The notes: a model not told the origin generated them from the letters alone. A DNA stretch of 64,000 nucleotides from Diprion similis (GCF_021155765.1 NC_060108.1:23647025-23711024), one strand, 5' to 3'. Shown: positions 41,830 through 61,866, counted from the first letter of the stretch. Translations and numbers: made by a program.

Positions 41830-44800
41830 CCCTGTAGATCAACAGGTATTTGTTACATTCTGCATATTTTACTGCATCCTAACAAGTATGGATTCATATC
41901 TCAACAAATTTGGAACTGCTGTATTACATTGTTTATTGTTAGTGAAAAAGATTACCTTTATTCAATGCAATCGCAATATAAAAAACTGATATAAAAGTAT
42001 TAAGTAAAGAAAATTTGGATCTAATGTTGCATCTGTTGGTTGTAACTAATTTGACGATTCTACTAAAATAAAAAGGTAACTTCATTGACACAATACTACA
42101 CGATAGTACTGAACATTACTATGTGACAAATTATACTTTTCGATATCAATACTGAAGAATCACATTTTTTTTAATTATTCACAAGTGTGCGAATTCTTGA
42201 ATAAAGTTGCGTGATAAAATTCGCAGAATATTAATTCTGAATAAACACATGGTATCTTCTGACATTCAGTTGCCCTACATATTCCTGATTAGCTATGTGT
42301 GGTTTCGCGGTAAGCCTTATAAGGATCTCGTATGGCAGTTCATAATTAACATGAAAAAGGATTATGTTGTCTACTTGGAATAATAACTGAAAGAAGTTGG
42401 TAGATATATGTGAAACTAAGAAAGAAAAAATACGCATTCTAATAAAGTGCAAATTACTTTGTACAGCACGAGGATAATGAAATTAATTAAAAATAAAAGT
42501 AGAACGAAAGTAAAATTAAATATGAAGTGAATTGCAGTGAATCAGCTAGACGGTAAATACAATGAGTGTTGAAAAAAACCCACCACAGTGAATGTACCAA
42601 TAAAACGTCGTCTGTTTTATTTTGCAAAGTACCGGCACCATGCATTGAATAAAATGATGAAAATTGACAGGTTTAAGTAAAAATTAATATTACCAATTAC
42701 TGTTATCATTGCAGCTAAACATAATACCACTGTGGCCAGTTACGATTCTTATTTCTACACCTTCACATTTAGCAACAGGAGTCTATTATTAAGCTGCTGA
42801 GTCAGATTTTCTCAGTAAGCCAAAGGTAAGACATCATACTTTTACTTGGAAATATTATATATTGTGATGATGGTATCTGATTGGTCATGTTCATACATGA
42901 ATGAATATTGGCATGAAATCATCCGATATACATCATTCAATGTCAATAAATTTGATTAAAAATTGCTTTTTCTCATCACTGGATTACGAGAAGATGAGTG
43001 AAAATTTTCAAACATAACTGAATACCGAAATAACACATTATACTGCTACATTAAGGAACACAAGCAGAAAACGTGCATACTTATCTCAAGAGCCAAAGTA
43101 CAAACAAGAAAGTAAGATAATAGATTTACTGTGTAGAACGAAAACGTTCCCTTAAAAATTTGTGTTTGCAACTTTTATAAACAGGTGCTATATCTAATAT
43201 GTATAATAATTAATAATACGTTGACAACAGGCATAACAATGAATAAAATTTGTAGACAGGTGTAGAGATTATTCGGTACTAATGAAAACGTCAAATTTTA
43301 TTTCAGTAATTGTTTAATTAGCTAGGCTACTTAAGTTTAAAAGGTGGATCCGTGCGGCTTACATGAGCGAGAAAAATTTATGACGGCAATCTTAAATCAA
43401 ATATTTCTTAGAATTAATCGAAGGATTCATTTTTTTTCTTACTACTTCTCGTGACGCAGATTATTAACAAGAAGCGCTTTCGATTCGTATAACGTTGTCA
43501 TAAATGGTATTTGTACTTGTGAAATGCACGAGAGTGAGGTGCGGCCGAAAACCAGTTATCCCACGCTATATTTGTCCCTTCGGAATAAGGTTTTTGCCCA
43601 GTAAACCGAAGGGTGATAACGGTGATATTTTTGGTACAAAGATTTGTTGCAGTTGCGGACCATTTAGGTTTGAGAACACGTCTCGATTACCCATCCATTA
43701 ATGCCGTCATCTCTATATTTACAAGACACCGTAACTACTAACGTGAAAAAGGTTACGGAGATCAGAATCCGTGAACCGTAAATTTGATAAATGTATTTTT
43801 AACTCTATAAAGTTCGATGTGAAATTTGATATATATTTCTTACTTTCTGGATTTGAAGATGATTATCGGCTGTTCCTATAACATCACAAACTACGAAGAA
43901 ATAATTTCACAACTTTGGATCACCATAAAAGGCAACCCCACAACCGCCACGGAAAAACGACTCAATACGAGCCGTTCGTTCGACGTCGGATAGACGACTG
44001 GTCACTAGAGTTGGACAAAATATCACAAGAGTTATTTCGAATTGAGCATATATGTGTATTGTTATATCGATGAACTCACATCCGCCCCGTATGCACCCGA
44101 GGAAGACCCGAGATTATCCGATCATTTACGATACCGCACTCGTTAAATAAGCGGGAAATTGAAATAAACTTATTCTATCGCGAATGCAGCTCTAATCATG
44201 ATGTTCCAATAACGAATGTACTAATTCGGTACGCAACTACGAGACTATTTTTGCACCGAGCCTCACCGACTGTGACTGAACAGAAGTATGGATATTGTAT
44301 AATATTTCTTCAACCTTATATTATACGTCAAATATCACGTATCTGCATCTCACGTACCACCGCATTTACCCGCGTTTCCGGTGGAAATTCAGCGACAAAT
44401 ATAGGCGACATATTAGTCATCGTTCAATGATGCTGATGAAAAAACCTTGAGACGTGTTACAGCTTTATATACATACGTATAATAAGGTTCATAGTATGCA
44501 AGTTGCAAATGTTACGCATTTGGGTTTTAATTATGGGCCTTCAGCGCAACCAGAAACCATATTTACAAATAATTTATATACCCAATTACTAAATTTAACG
44601 TGATGTATAGCAAAAAAGAAAAATGGAACTTCACGCAAACAGAATTGTGTAATACAAAGTTTATACTTAGTTTTCTAAATAATGGCAAACTTTCCCTATA
44701 AGGTCCTGAAATTTCACTGACTACATTACATAGGCACGCGTGTTACTCAGTCATTTTTCTTATCTACAATGCCGACCCACAGTTGATAATATTATTTATA

Positions 44801-45058
44801 TACATGTAGGAGCTAGGACTACAATTAATTGATACCATAAACTAGCAAGTCTGTACCCGAACGTTGACTGAAGAATTCAGCAGTATTTGAAATCCGGAAA
44901 TGGAATTGTATGAAAATACGTTGACCGCCATATTGATATTTTGACAGCCTGCGTTGACAGCTTTATTTGCGAGGGAAACGAGGCCTGTCAAGAAATCAAA
45001 ATATCGTGTTAAAATCTTACAGCACATTTCTTGTACAAATATAGTTTCTACATGTATC
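41830..45058. other. Integrin upstream region and intergenic DNA
   Basis: AT-rich with no supportable coding exon. It should contain the integrin promoter and 5' UTR exon(s) on the minus strand, and the start of the small plus-strand gene at 45059. A short frame at 43504-43701 with several cysteines is not bounded by splice sites and resembles nothing known. Confidence 0.5.
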
Positions 45059-45397
45059 ATGAGTGACACACTTTCCTCTTATTCCGGCAGCTATGTCCAA
45101 TACGCACGCCACTTCGATGAGGAAAAAACAGCGAAGCTTTACCGGAACATAAAGAAGGTTAGCTCTGGCAACTTGAACTGCACCGTCGTCCAAAAAAAAA
45201 ACCCGCAAATTTTCAACTATCCTTTTCTTGGTTTTCCTCAGACGCTACAAGAGGTACAACAAATCGCCAACGAGGTAAATTGTAATTATAAAGAACTCGA
45301 AGAGAACATGAACCGTGCAGCGCGACTCATTACAGCAATCCAAATCTGTAAAAGGGGAGAGGCTGAAGTGACAACATTGACCGAAACAAATGACTAA
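45059..45397 (+). CDS. Small conserved-looking protein of unknown function (112 aa)
   Basis: Single-exon frame starting MSDTLSSYSGSYVQYARHFD and ending at TAA 45395-45397, followed 30 bases later by AATAAA (45427-45432). An in-frame ATG 105 bases upstream (44954) would add a basic stretch; I prefer 45059 because the residues from there are acidic/polar and look coding, while those upstream do not. The C-terminal half is predicted helical, with heptad-like spacing (FPQTLQEVQQIANEVNCNYK), as in small subunits of coiled-coil complexes. I do not recognise the family. It sits head-to-head with the integrin gene and just ahead of the HECT ligase. An intronless gene or a retrocopy are both possible. 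Confidence 0.6.
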   Translation: MSDTLSSYSGSYVQYARHFDEEKTAKLYRNIKKVSSGNLNCTVVQKKNPQIFNYPFLGFPQTLQEVQQIANEVNCNYKELEENMNRAARLITAIQICKRGEAEVTTLTETND

Positions 45398-45426
45398 AAT
45401 TGTAATGAAAAGAATGTTATTGAAGT

Positions 45427-45432
45427 AATAAA
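45427..45432 (+). promoter_or_regulatory. Polyadenylation signal AATAAA
   Basis: Canonical AATAAA 30 bases after the stop of the 112-residue frame, followed by a GT-rich stretch (tgtggtttttttgtttatt) as expected for a cleavage region. Confidence 0.6.
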
Positions 45433-45954
45433 TAACCAACTTCCTATTTTTTATATCTGTGGTTTTTTTGTTTATTCTTATTCAATTTTCCCGGGTGAAA
45501 TTGTAATATCTCGCTCCAAAAGGCAAGCGATGACTAATAAAAATAAAAATAAAAAAAATCCCTAGATTCGGTCTGCTACATCCTGCTGTCAAACCTGTCA
45601 TCGTAATTACACACCACATTATACGTAGAGGTGTACGACTTATCGGAAATTAGTCTGAATAATACGCGAATACAGAAGAAAAATCAAAGCTGGAGGTGTG
45701 GTTTGTGATTATCTGGTAATCTATCGACTTTGGAATGACGAAATTCAATCGCAGAGGGTAAGTTGAGAGCTTTGAAAATCTATACCAACGTCAGCAAATT
45801 CGAAATATCGAATATTCTATTTTTATTCTTCACGAGACCAACCTCACACGCCGCTATATATTTACCGAATTTACTTACGCTGCTCAAGAGTATAATCAAA
45901 GTTTAATTATTCCAGAATCCAGAAGTTGTTTATCGTGTAAATGCGGCCGAAAAT

Positions 45955-46100
45955 ATGTCTTATCACCAGTACATCTTGAAAGTATGTTTTCTATTCGCAA
46001 AAACACGGTATAGGCTTTATGTAGATATTAGATTAGTATACATTTTTCACGTATACCTTATGTTTTCTCAGCAGTATTCATCAGTGGCCAATCAATTCAA
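45955..46100 (+). other. Candidate 5' UTR exons of the HECT ligase gene with a short upstream frame
   Basis: ATG at 45955 begins nine codons (MSYHQYILK) ending at a donor-like GTATGT (45982). An acceptor-like TCTCAGCAG precedes 46075, and a donor-like GTGAGTA sits at 46101. Joined in phase, the two give a frame of about 18 codons with a stop at 46101-46103 if the second donor is not used. These may be non-coding leader exons of the downstream gene. No homology supports this. Confidence 0.25.
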
Positions 46101-46131
46101 GTGAGTAACTATATAGCTATGCCTTGATAAG

Positions 46132-51997
<5,866 letters not shown>

Positions 51998-54900
51998 GCA
52001 TCTCCTCGGAATATACAAAAATCGTTTTATTTACCTCTTGTTAAATTTTACGAATATAAAAGTAATGAAGCTAGGCTCTGTTGTAGCGAGAAGCAGGCAT
52101 AAACAAAGTAAAACAGATGCAACTGTTACAAATCCATAACAATATTGAATCAGATGAAATGCTTAGACTGTTAGAAATGAAGTCTGTGATGGTATTGATA
52201 AACGCAGACAAAATTTTGTGCATTCTATCTTTACTATTTCTCTGAATCTGTGTGGACACTTAAAATCGGATAGACAAGAACGGCGACTAATAAGTATTGG
52301 AGAAATTCACTATTTTACCTTATTGTCAGCGATGCACTTCTTCTACGAGATTATTACTTTACAACAACTGACTCATTTGTTGATTACGTAGTGGTTCAAA
52401 ATTCTGTATCTACTACAATCAGAGTAATCAGTGAACCAAAATGCAGTGTTTTGATTAGGCTCGTTGATTTGAAAGAGAAGAAATTTAATCTATAACTGTT
52501 TAAACCTTATCCAGACTTATTTCATCAATCTTTTCGTGGTATATGACCTCAAGGGTTGTATATTGGGGATATTATCATTTTTGCATTACACAAATTTTGA
52601 AGCGGCAATTGTATAGGTGCATAGTGTATAAGCAAAACTGTTGAAAACATTTATGATGAAATAGTCAATTTTACATAACACATAAATAGCTGTACTGTTT
52701 CTCCGTCAAACAGATGTGTACAACTTAGTTTTGGATAATCAGTATGCATGACTGTGATGCCTTTCAGATAAAACATATTCCAAATACTTGTATTAGTACA
52801 GAGCGATTAGCTGACTATCTGCAGCCAGAGATATTACACAATTAGATTAAGAGCACTTATTGGCATCATGGTTCGCTGAGCTAGATAAGCTAGCATGGTA
52901 AATAAGAGTTTTGGAGTTGAACATTTCGTATTTAGTACGATCTGCATTGGTATACTTTCATATACATGATGGTATCCTACATGCTCTCTCTGGACGTTCT
53001 TCCAGAAAGGTAGGGACACGAGGCCAAATTTCCAAACTCAAACGTGTTTTTACTTACAGATGAGTAGGAAAACGGATTGAACGGTTTAATCAGTTTTCTG
53101 ATTTTGACGCAGAACACACACAATGAGTGCTCCGCCGTAGAGGGCATCTGTATTCCTGTCTCAATGTTCAAAAATAAGGTCTCATCTTGTAAAGAATTTG
53201 GTCAAGTCGAGCCTCTTGTCATTGCTTTCTTGGAATCTTCCGTAAACAGTGTTCATATCTTACTCGACAATGCTCACTGTGATCGTACTCGTAAATAATG
53301 TTCAATTTTATTGGAAATGTTCAAGCGCAGTCAAACTTCTTCAAGTTATAATATATAATGGCACACTTTTGTGATGCATTCAGTCTTAAAACTAGTCATC
53401 TACTACGTAGAAATTCTTCACAATCTAATCTATTATACTTATACATATAATAACCCATACGTTAATTATTATAGTAAATTATATTAGTATTAGTACGACT
53501 CTTATTATTATTATTATTAATATTATTATTATCATTTATCTATGAACATGTTGAAACATTTTTTCTGTCCTGTTACAAAAAACAAAAATAAACGAATGAA
53601 GAATGCCTTTTTGTCATGGTGCAATTGAATAAGACAACACTTTTTTCATCCAATGAATATCAATTATCCAAGTAAAATCAGTCAAAAAATCTTTGTATCT
53701 TAATGGTATGTATTTACCATTTTATTTTACTTGACAAATTTTTCTATCATACCTCTACTTCGTAAAATTGAAGATTGTGAGCCAATGACGTTCATGGTTC
53801 GCTGAGCGGATATGAGCACATCGATCATCATTGTAGATGCATATTTGTAGATTTATCTATCAAATGTGTGCTGAAGAGATTGTTGGGTATTATGAATGAG
53901 AAAGATTTTACCTCGACTACAGTTCACGCCATACTGAGGATATCAATGAATCAGCAGCTTAAATGCTTTCCTGAACCTAAAATTATGTTGTCTGACTAAC
54001 ATAGAAGTTTGCTTACCCAAACTCTATTTTTAGAATTCATACATTCTCATTTAACTCTGTAGCACTGTATTGTGTGTATGTATTGATGAAGAAAAATTAC
54101 TGGTATCTACAGTAATGACTTGTTAAAAATTCTCATACGTGTGTTTCCTTCCTGAACGGAATACCAGGCCTATTCATTCTGCTTTGTGTTAGTTCCAAAA
54201 TTACACTTGTCCTACAAAAGTTACGTAGCAATGGATACATTGTTATATAAATTAACATTTGCAATTCGGTTATACTCATGCATATGTACAGTTGTATGAT
54301 TTTCTATGGTTTGACACGTTATTGGGATAAATACTTCAATTATTAATCTAGATTCAGATCCGGATACAGATACTCATAGGAAACAGACAATAATATTAAA
54401 ACACATGTGGAATTATAAATATTTGTGACATCAATAAACTTTTGCAGATTAGTTAACCTAAGAGCTGAAAACATGGTTTCCATACATTGCTCAAGGGTGT
54501 CAAGTTAGAATTTAAATTCAAATAGAGGCACTGAATAGAGGTTTTTAAGTATCTAGATGACAGATAAAAGATGCAGATACTTTCCAAGAGTGCAAATTAG
54601 CGGAACATTGAGGTCACACAATTCCGGTAAAGGCGGTAGAGGACGATTGCTATTGGTGTAGGGGAGGTTTTTAACGGATCCATACTGTATTTATTATTCA
54701 ACATGACGAAAAAGGATGATGTAAATAAATCCTTGCACCGGCACGCTTACGCAAATCTGTATAATTGCCATTGGCGTTACCTGCTGGCAGGATTCTTTCC
54801 TTTGATCTAAATTACGGCAACCTATCATACATATTACATTAGTTACAAAAACAAAAGACAAAATATGTACAACGCTTTGATGGTACGATAAGAAATAAGG

Positions 54901-55644
54901 AAACAAAGAGTATCGTGTAATTTTTTATTCAATGCATCAGCAATTCAATTGCATTTTACCACGTTTCAACGTGTCGTGCATATCGCATGTTGCACACGAT
55001 ATATCCAGTCTACAGGCTCAAAATTCGAACCGATAAACACGACAGGTCTATAATTTACAAAAATACGTATACGTATAAATGGAAGCTGCGTATAGGAAAA
55101 GACCTAAAACTTGGTAAAATCAATAATTTAGCTACGGTTGTGGGGCGAGGGCCCCGAACGAGGCGGGGCATGGGGATTGGGGATCGGGCAGGCAGGGGCG
55201 GCGGGGGCGACGTCGTCGGCCGTCGAGAAGAGGCAGGCAGGCAGGTCGCGCATGGCTGCCCGCGGCTCCGTCACGTCGGAGGCTCACTTCATTTTTCCTT
55301 ACTTTTTCACGACGAGCGTTACTTCCTCGTAATTATTTGTCAGTACACTTATTCGGGCGTTAAACGGGTGCGGGTACACGCGTAGAGCCTGTCGCGACCT
55401 TACGACAGTCTAGCCAAGGTGTTGAAATCGTTTCGCGAAGTATTCCTTTCCTTATTTCTACGAAATCGTCACCAGCTACCCACATACATGTCGGCCATTT
55501 TGCTGAACACTGGCCGTGATCTGACAGCGGTGTCTTAATGCAGTTTCCGCAGTCATTACCCAACTTATGCGAGGTTTTGGAGCACCTAATTAAATTAACC
55601 AAGTGCAATTCTTACGGTGTAGAGTATTAATAATATAGACAACG
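51998..55644. other. HECW 3' UTR, intergenic DNA and Khc promoter region
   Basis: No supportable exon. AATAAA signals at 53587-53592 and near 54433 are candidates for the ends of the HECW transcript. An ATT trinucleotide run lies at about 53504-53534. A distinct G/C-rich block at 55138-55290 precedes the kinesin start by about 350 bases and is listed separately. Confidence 0.55.
55138..55290. promoter_or_regulatory. G-rich CpG block upstream of Khc
   Basis: Strongly G-rich on the plus strand with many G runs (ggggcgag, gcggggcatgggg, ggcaggggcggcgggggcg) and frequent CpG, in an otherwise AT-rich genome. It could be the core promoter or 5' leader of the kinesin gene and has G-quadruplex potential. 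Frames open through it on both strands are explained by the lack of stop codons in GC-rich DNA. Confidence 0.5.
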
Positions 55645-58600
55645 ATGGCCACCGATCAGCCGAGGGAGCGAGAAATCGCTGCCGAAGACAGCATTAAAGT
55701 TGTCTGCCGTTTTCGACCGCTCAATGACTCCGAAGAAAAGGCTGGGTCAAAATTTGTCGTCAAATTTCCATCCGGCGGAGAGGAGAACTGTATTTCGATT
55801 GGGGTACGTCTCACAAATATCATCGATATTTCACCTAATCAAAGTTAACTTGGAGCAGACGTTAACCTCAAAAAGTTATATTTCATCACCGTAATAATCT
55901 GACAGAACTCAGCTGACAGCTGTCTAAATGCATTATAATCTTAATAAAACAATACCTGTCGTCAAAGTATGCACTCAAGCAACAATAGCCAGTGTCTGAA
56001 AATCCTTTCTCACACCCCCAAGAATGACTATAAGCTTTGATTCTGCTCACAGATTTGAAGAGTCTCTTCTCTTTCAGCTTTGTAGTCTCATTGAACTGAC
56101 CTCCTCCCCTGTTGGCCCATTTCTTTGTCATTGTGTCGACAATGTATCGAAAAATTCTAAGGATTAATATTCTGTTACATACACATGCTTGTAGGATATC
56201 GACGTCTACCTATAGGCATATGTCCATCTATATACATGTATATTGGTCAGGCGTGATTATGACTCCTTGACTAATTGATAATTAAACCTGCAATACACAT
56301 ATCTCTGACATGAGATCACATACTTGAGATAATGAAGAAAGCAGGCTCCTTCATTTTTTCATCTGATAGTCACTGTAGAGGAGTTAGGGCTCAGTCTTTG
56401 AATATGGCAAAGACCTTTTCCACAGGAGTTGGACTTAAACCGACAGACTAAATAAATCCATTATTGAAATCAACAGTAAATCTTAGCTGTGATGTAATAA
56501 TGTTAGATGTTCAACTTAGCTGGACTCAGTTAATTGAAAAATGCCTCCAACCGTAACAGAAGCCTTATTTTTAATTCGCATGCTCAAATATAACGATGTT
56601 TAAGAAACATGACTGTGAAATTATTTTGCATTAACTGTGTCAGAGAACTTCTAAATCTGGAGATTAAAAGCTAATCTACTGCGACAAAGATAGAATATTT
56701 AAAGACAATTGACAATGTAATTTTTTATTTATAATGAAACACTAAGTCTTTTAAACCTTTGAAATTATGTGTTCTTCGGAGCAGTGTAAATACTAAATAT
56801 TGCATAATGCTTCCTTCAGTTGTGATATGAAAAAGATTCATGAGTACCTTTGACCTCTGTATTTACTTGTGACAAAAATTTAACCGTTTAATAAGATAAA
56901 TGGAATATTCACAGGGCAAAGTCTACCTTTTTGACAAAGTATTCAAACCAAATGCAACGCAAGAGAAAGTTTATAATGAGGCTGCAAAGTCCATTGTTTC
57001 TGATGTCCTGGCAGGATATAACGGGACAATTTTTGCTTATGGGCAAACATCATCAGGTAGGCAATCTAAAAATGATATTAGTTATTATATTTCAATGGAG
57101 AGTAATGTATATGGAACTAACTATATTTTGAAAATAGCTACAACATTTTGGAATTTCATATTGTACTTCCATAGATTGTCTGCGTTACAAAAAACTTGGG
57201 ATTAAAAATTAATTTTAAGGAGTTGGTTTTTGAAAATAAGAGCATGTTTTCTTTATCATGATTAACTAAATTTTAGACATATCTAAAGGCGCGAAGTAAC
57301 GATTTTTCTTGAAGATGCATCGTTACGTTACTAACTCCATACTCATGTCAAAGCTCTACGCTTTCATACTCATTACGTTCTTATTGTTAATTTTGTTATG
57401 ATCATCTGTTCTTTTTGAGAAAACACAATTGTTGTACCGTATCGAAAGTCGTGCTTTCTATGTGTGCAGATGTATGAAATTTTTAATAATTTTTTAGGAA
57501 AAACCCACACAATGGAGGGAGTCATCGGTGATCCAAACAAGCAGGGCATTATTCCTCGCATTGTTAATGATATATTCAATCATATTTATGCTATGGAAGA
57601 GAACCTTGAATTTCATATTAAAGTGTCATATTTTGAAATCTACATGGACAAGATTCGAGATCTTTTAGATGGTAATTTTGCGTTACATTATTATAACGTG
57701 AACTTGTCTTACATAAACAAAAATGGTTATGTCGTTTTATCCAATTTTCATTCCACACAAATGATTTGTGATATTTAAAATACTTTTCAGTTTCCAAGGT
57801 AAACCTTAGCGTTCATGAGGACAAAAATCGTGTACCTTTTGTGAAAGGAGCAACTGAAAGATTCGTTTCAAGTCCCGAAGAAGTATTTGAAGTTATTGAG
57901 GAGGGAAAATCGAATCGGCACATAGCTGTGACAAACATGAATGAGCACAGTTCCAGATCACATTCCGTTTTCCTAATAAACGTAAAGCAGGAGAACCTGG
58001 AAAATCAAAAAAAACTGTCTGGCAAATTGTATCTTGTCGATCTTGCTGGATCTGAAAAAGTATGATTCAAAATAGATTTTGCAATATGCATGATGTATAT
58101 CTCTTGAATAATCACGACATTTTTCTGGTCAGGTTTCTAAAACTGGTGCTGAAGGTACCGTACTAGACGAGGCAAAGAACATTAACAAATCACTATCTGC
58201 TTTGGGTAATGTCATTTCGGCTCTTGCTGATGGCAACAAAACGCACATCCCTTACCGAGATTCGAAGTTGACAAGAATCTTGCAAGAATCTTTGGGAGGA
58301 AATGCCAGAACCACCATTATTATCTGCTGTTCCCCTGCCAGCTTTAACGAATCAGAAACCAAGTCTACGTTAGACTTTGGTAAGTAATAGAACTCACCCC
58401 TTTAGTTATAAATTCTTTCTACACTTGCTCATAATTCATATCATTTTCAGGTAAACGTGCAAAGACTATCAAGAATGTCGTTTGTGTCAATGAGGAACTG
58501 ACTGCTGAAGAATGGAAACGACGATACGAACGTGAGAAGGAAAAAACAGCAAGGCTTAAGGGGAAAGTGGAGAAATTAGAAGCCGAACTGTCCAGATGGC

Positions 58601-61600
58601 GACAGGGTGAAACTGTGAAGATCGAAGAACAAGTCAGTCTTGTCGAAGGTCCTGATGTTACCACACCAGTTGCTCCAATTATTGAAAGTAAGAACATATA
58701 TAGTACTATTTCTCTGCTTAATTTTGATGAATTTCCACTTCATTTTCCTGGTAACAGTGATATTAATATTCATTATTACAGCCAAGTTTGAATACACGTT
58801 GAGTAACAAAAATAAACACTTAGCAACATTATGGGTTCGATAGTGAATAGCCATCCTATAAATACATTATTATATACATATATCAGTTTTCTTGACTATT
58901 AGATTTTTTTCGTCTTTATAAACTTATCCATACTTATTTGATTACAAAGTATGCAGCTGCAGAAGTTTCTGACTGAAATTTTTTTACTCCATAAAATAGC
59001 CAAAATTGACGATGGTCCTGTGCCAGCAACTCCTGGTGGTGGTTTAATGGCTGGATCTTTATCTAATGAAGAGCGACAGAAGCTAGAGGAAGAGCGTGAA
59101 AGATTGTACCAGCAGTTAGATGACAAAGATGAAGAAATAAATCAGCATTCGCAGTATGTTGAGAAGCTAAAGGAGCAAATGGAAGAACAAGAAGAGCTAA
59201 TTGCCTGCACCAGACGTGATTATGAGCAACTTCAGCAGGAAATGAACAGAATCCAACAAGAAAATGAAAGTGCCAAAGAAGAGGTGAAAGAAGTCCTACA
59301 AGCTCTTGAGGAATTAGCTGTTAATTACGACCAAAAATCCCAGGAGGTATGTATCGTATGTACATTATTATTATCAGCTGACAAAAATTTATAATGTATT
59401 TGTGTTGACTAGGTCGAAACTAAGAATAAAGAGCATGAAGCTTTGTCAGAAGAGCTTCTAGCTAAACAGGCAGCTTTGAACACAACTGCCTCGGAGTTAC
59501 AACAACTGAGAGACATGTCGGTTCACCAACGTAAACGTATCACAGAGATGCTAGCCAATCTTCTAAAAGACTTGGGAGAAATTGGTGTAGCTATTGGTGG
59601 TGATGAAAATCTTAAGGTGAGTTAATATAAAGATATGCGCCCATTTCAAATATTCAGTTCTACTGGAACGCGATATATTTTTCCCATGATTTGTCGTCAC
59701 CCAAATATAGCGCATGAGTTCATTGATGGATTATAAACTTATTCATTTATCACAGGGACAAATTTAGACTATGAGTTGGGAATAACTCCTAGAGAGTCTG
59801 TTCGAGCTAAGTTTTCAAATGATGTCATTTCTATGCTTTTATTCTCTACAAGAGTTATTTTTTCAATTGATTATTATTGTAACAATTTTTGTTTGGGAAA
59901 GTAATTTCAGGGAAAATGCGTATGGTTGTTCAAATCACGTCAAATATGATGAAATTATATAACTGTTCATACTTTATAGAAGCACCTTTTTTAGAATTGC
60001 AATTAATAATTCTGATATTTGAAAATTCTGGCCATAAACCAGTATTGTGATTCTAAATTCTGATCGGATCATTACATAATGACGATATCTTGATTTTGTG
60101 GTTGATTCTTCTGTAATGTCTTACTATATTTGAGCATGAATTTTTCAGGTAATATTCACAGCTGAGACCTCTACCTTGCGGCCATTGATATGTGACATTT
60201 TGATATAAATTTACATATTTAATTATAGGTTACTCCAGATAGCAATGGTAAACTAGAAGAAGAATTCACGGTAGCTAGAGTGTACATCAGCAAAATGAAA
60301 TCCGAGGTTAAGAATTTAGTCCAACGTTGTCAAGGCCTTGAAAGTTTCCAAACCAATTGCAACAAAAAAGTAAGTTTTTGTGAAATTATTGAACATGTCA
60401 TCCACATCTTATAATAACTAAATTCGGAACTTGATTTCATTCAGTAACAAGATTATATTTGAAATTTTTTCTGTGCTTTTTATCGCTTTGTAAAATTTTA
60501 AACACCAAATTGTGAATCTTTTAGGTTTCGGACTATGAAAAAGACTTGGGTGAGTGCCGACTACTGATATCTCAACATGAGGCTCGTATGCAGACACTTA
60601 CGGAATCGATGAAAGAAGCTGATGCCCGTAAACGTGCCTTGGAAGAAGATGTTGATGCATTACGAGAAGAATGTGCTAAGCTCAAGGCTGCTGAACAGGT
60701 GCAAGCAGTTAGCAATAAAGAAAAGGCCGAAGAACAGGAAGCAGCTACTAAGATGAGAGTGGCTCTTGAAGAACAAATGGATCAACTTCGAGGGGCACAT
60801 CAAAAACAAGTACAATATTCTATCACTACTTTCATCGCAAAATTTCGTCTAAAAGTTCGACATGCTTGTTTAGAAATAATAAATATTTTTATCTGCTTGC
60901 AGTAGCAATTGCTAATGCAATCTTCAATACATTTCCAGCAAATACTTACTTATGAATATGCATATATTTTAGGTTGCCGCACTGAGAGACGAGATATCGG
61001 ACAAGCAACAGCTTATTGGAGAGTTGAAGGATCTGAACCAGAAGTTCACATTAGCTCATCAACAAATGCAAGCTGATTACGAAAGATTGAAACAAGAAGA
61101 AGCCGATAAATCCGTTAAATTGCAAGAGCTTGTGTTGATGAATGAGCGACGTGAACAGGTAGATTTCTTTCTCGCTCAAACATGTAAATTTGAAGGAATT
61201 CTGGATAGTTTGTACGGAATGTTCGATAATTTTTGTCTCCTTCGTGATCCATAGGCCAGGAAGGATCTGAAGGGCCTCGAGGAGACGGTGTCAAAAGAAT
61301 TACAAACATTGCACAACTTGCGAAAATTGTTCGTTCAAGATTTACAAGCCAGAATCAAGAAGTCTCTGACTGTCGAAGATAACGAAGATGACGGAGGATC
61401 CCTTGCGCAAAAACAAAAAATATCTTTCCTTGAGAACAACTTGGACCAACTTACAAAGGTATTAATTCATATTGCTTTACATAAAATATTTAGGGTAGAA
61501 ATAACTACTTTGAATGATTAATGTATGGAAAATTTATAACAGGTGCACAAACAATTGGTACGCGATAATGCTGATTTACGATGTGAGTTACCAAAACTGG

Positions 61601-61866
61601 AAAAACGGTTAAAAGCCACACTAGACCGAGTGAAGGCATTAGAAACTGCATTACGAGATGCCAAAGAAGGTGCTATGCGAGATCGCAAACGTTACCAGTA
61701 TGAAGTTGACAGGATTAAGGAGGCTGTGCGGCAAAAGAACTTTGCTCGTCGAGGACCGAGCGCACAGATTGCTAAGCCAATTCGAGCTGGTCAGCACCAC
61801 ATGGGTACAGGGAACAACCCTGTCATTAGAACGGGAAATAGGGGTGAGATAAATTCCAATCAATGA
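55645..61866 (+). CDS. Khc: Kinesin-1 heavy chain, complete
   Basis: Plus-end-directed microtubule motor that carries vesicles and organelles as a tetramer with kinesin light chains. Thirteen exons: 55645-55803, 56915-57056, 57498-57671, 57791-58059, 58133-58379, 58451-58687, 59000-59346, 59413-59616, 60229-60369, 60525-60809, 60973-61158, 61255-61458, 61543-61866; 972 residues against 975 in fly. The motor domain occupies about residues 12-335, with P-loop GQTSSGKT at 96-103, switch I NEHSSRSH and switch [11 protein letters not shown]. Neck linker and neck coil follow ([18 protein letters not shown]), then long coiled-coil rods (from about residue 415). The tail carries the autoinhibitory IAK motif in [10 protein letters not shown], close to the end. 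All phases close. The last exon either runs to a stop at 61866 or splices to a further exon (62024-62100). Confidence 0.97.

Noticed and set aside
54987-55385. 132-codon frame over the GC block before Khc
   Set aside because: Composition is dominated by Gly/Arg from G-rich DNA and it has no relation to a known family; it is probably promoter or leader sequence.
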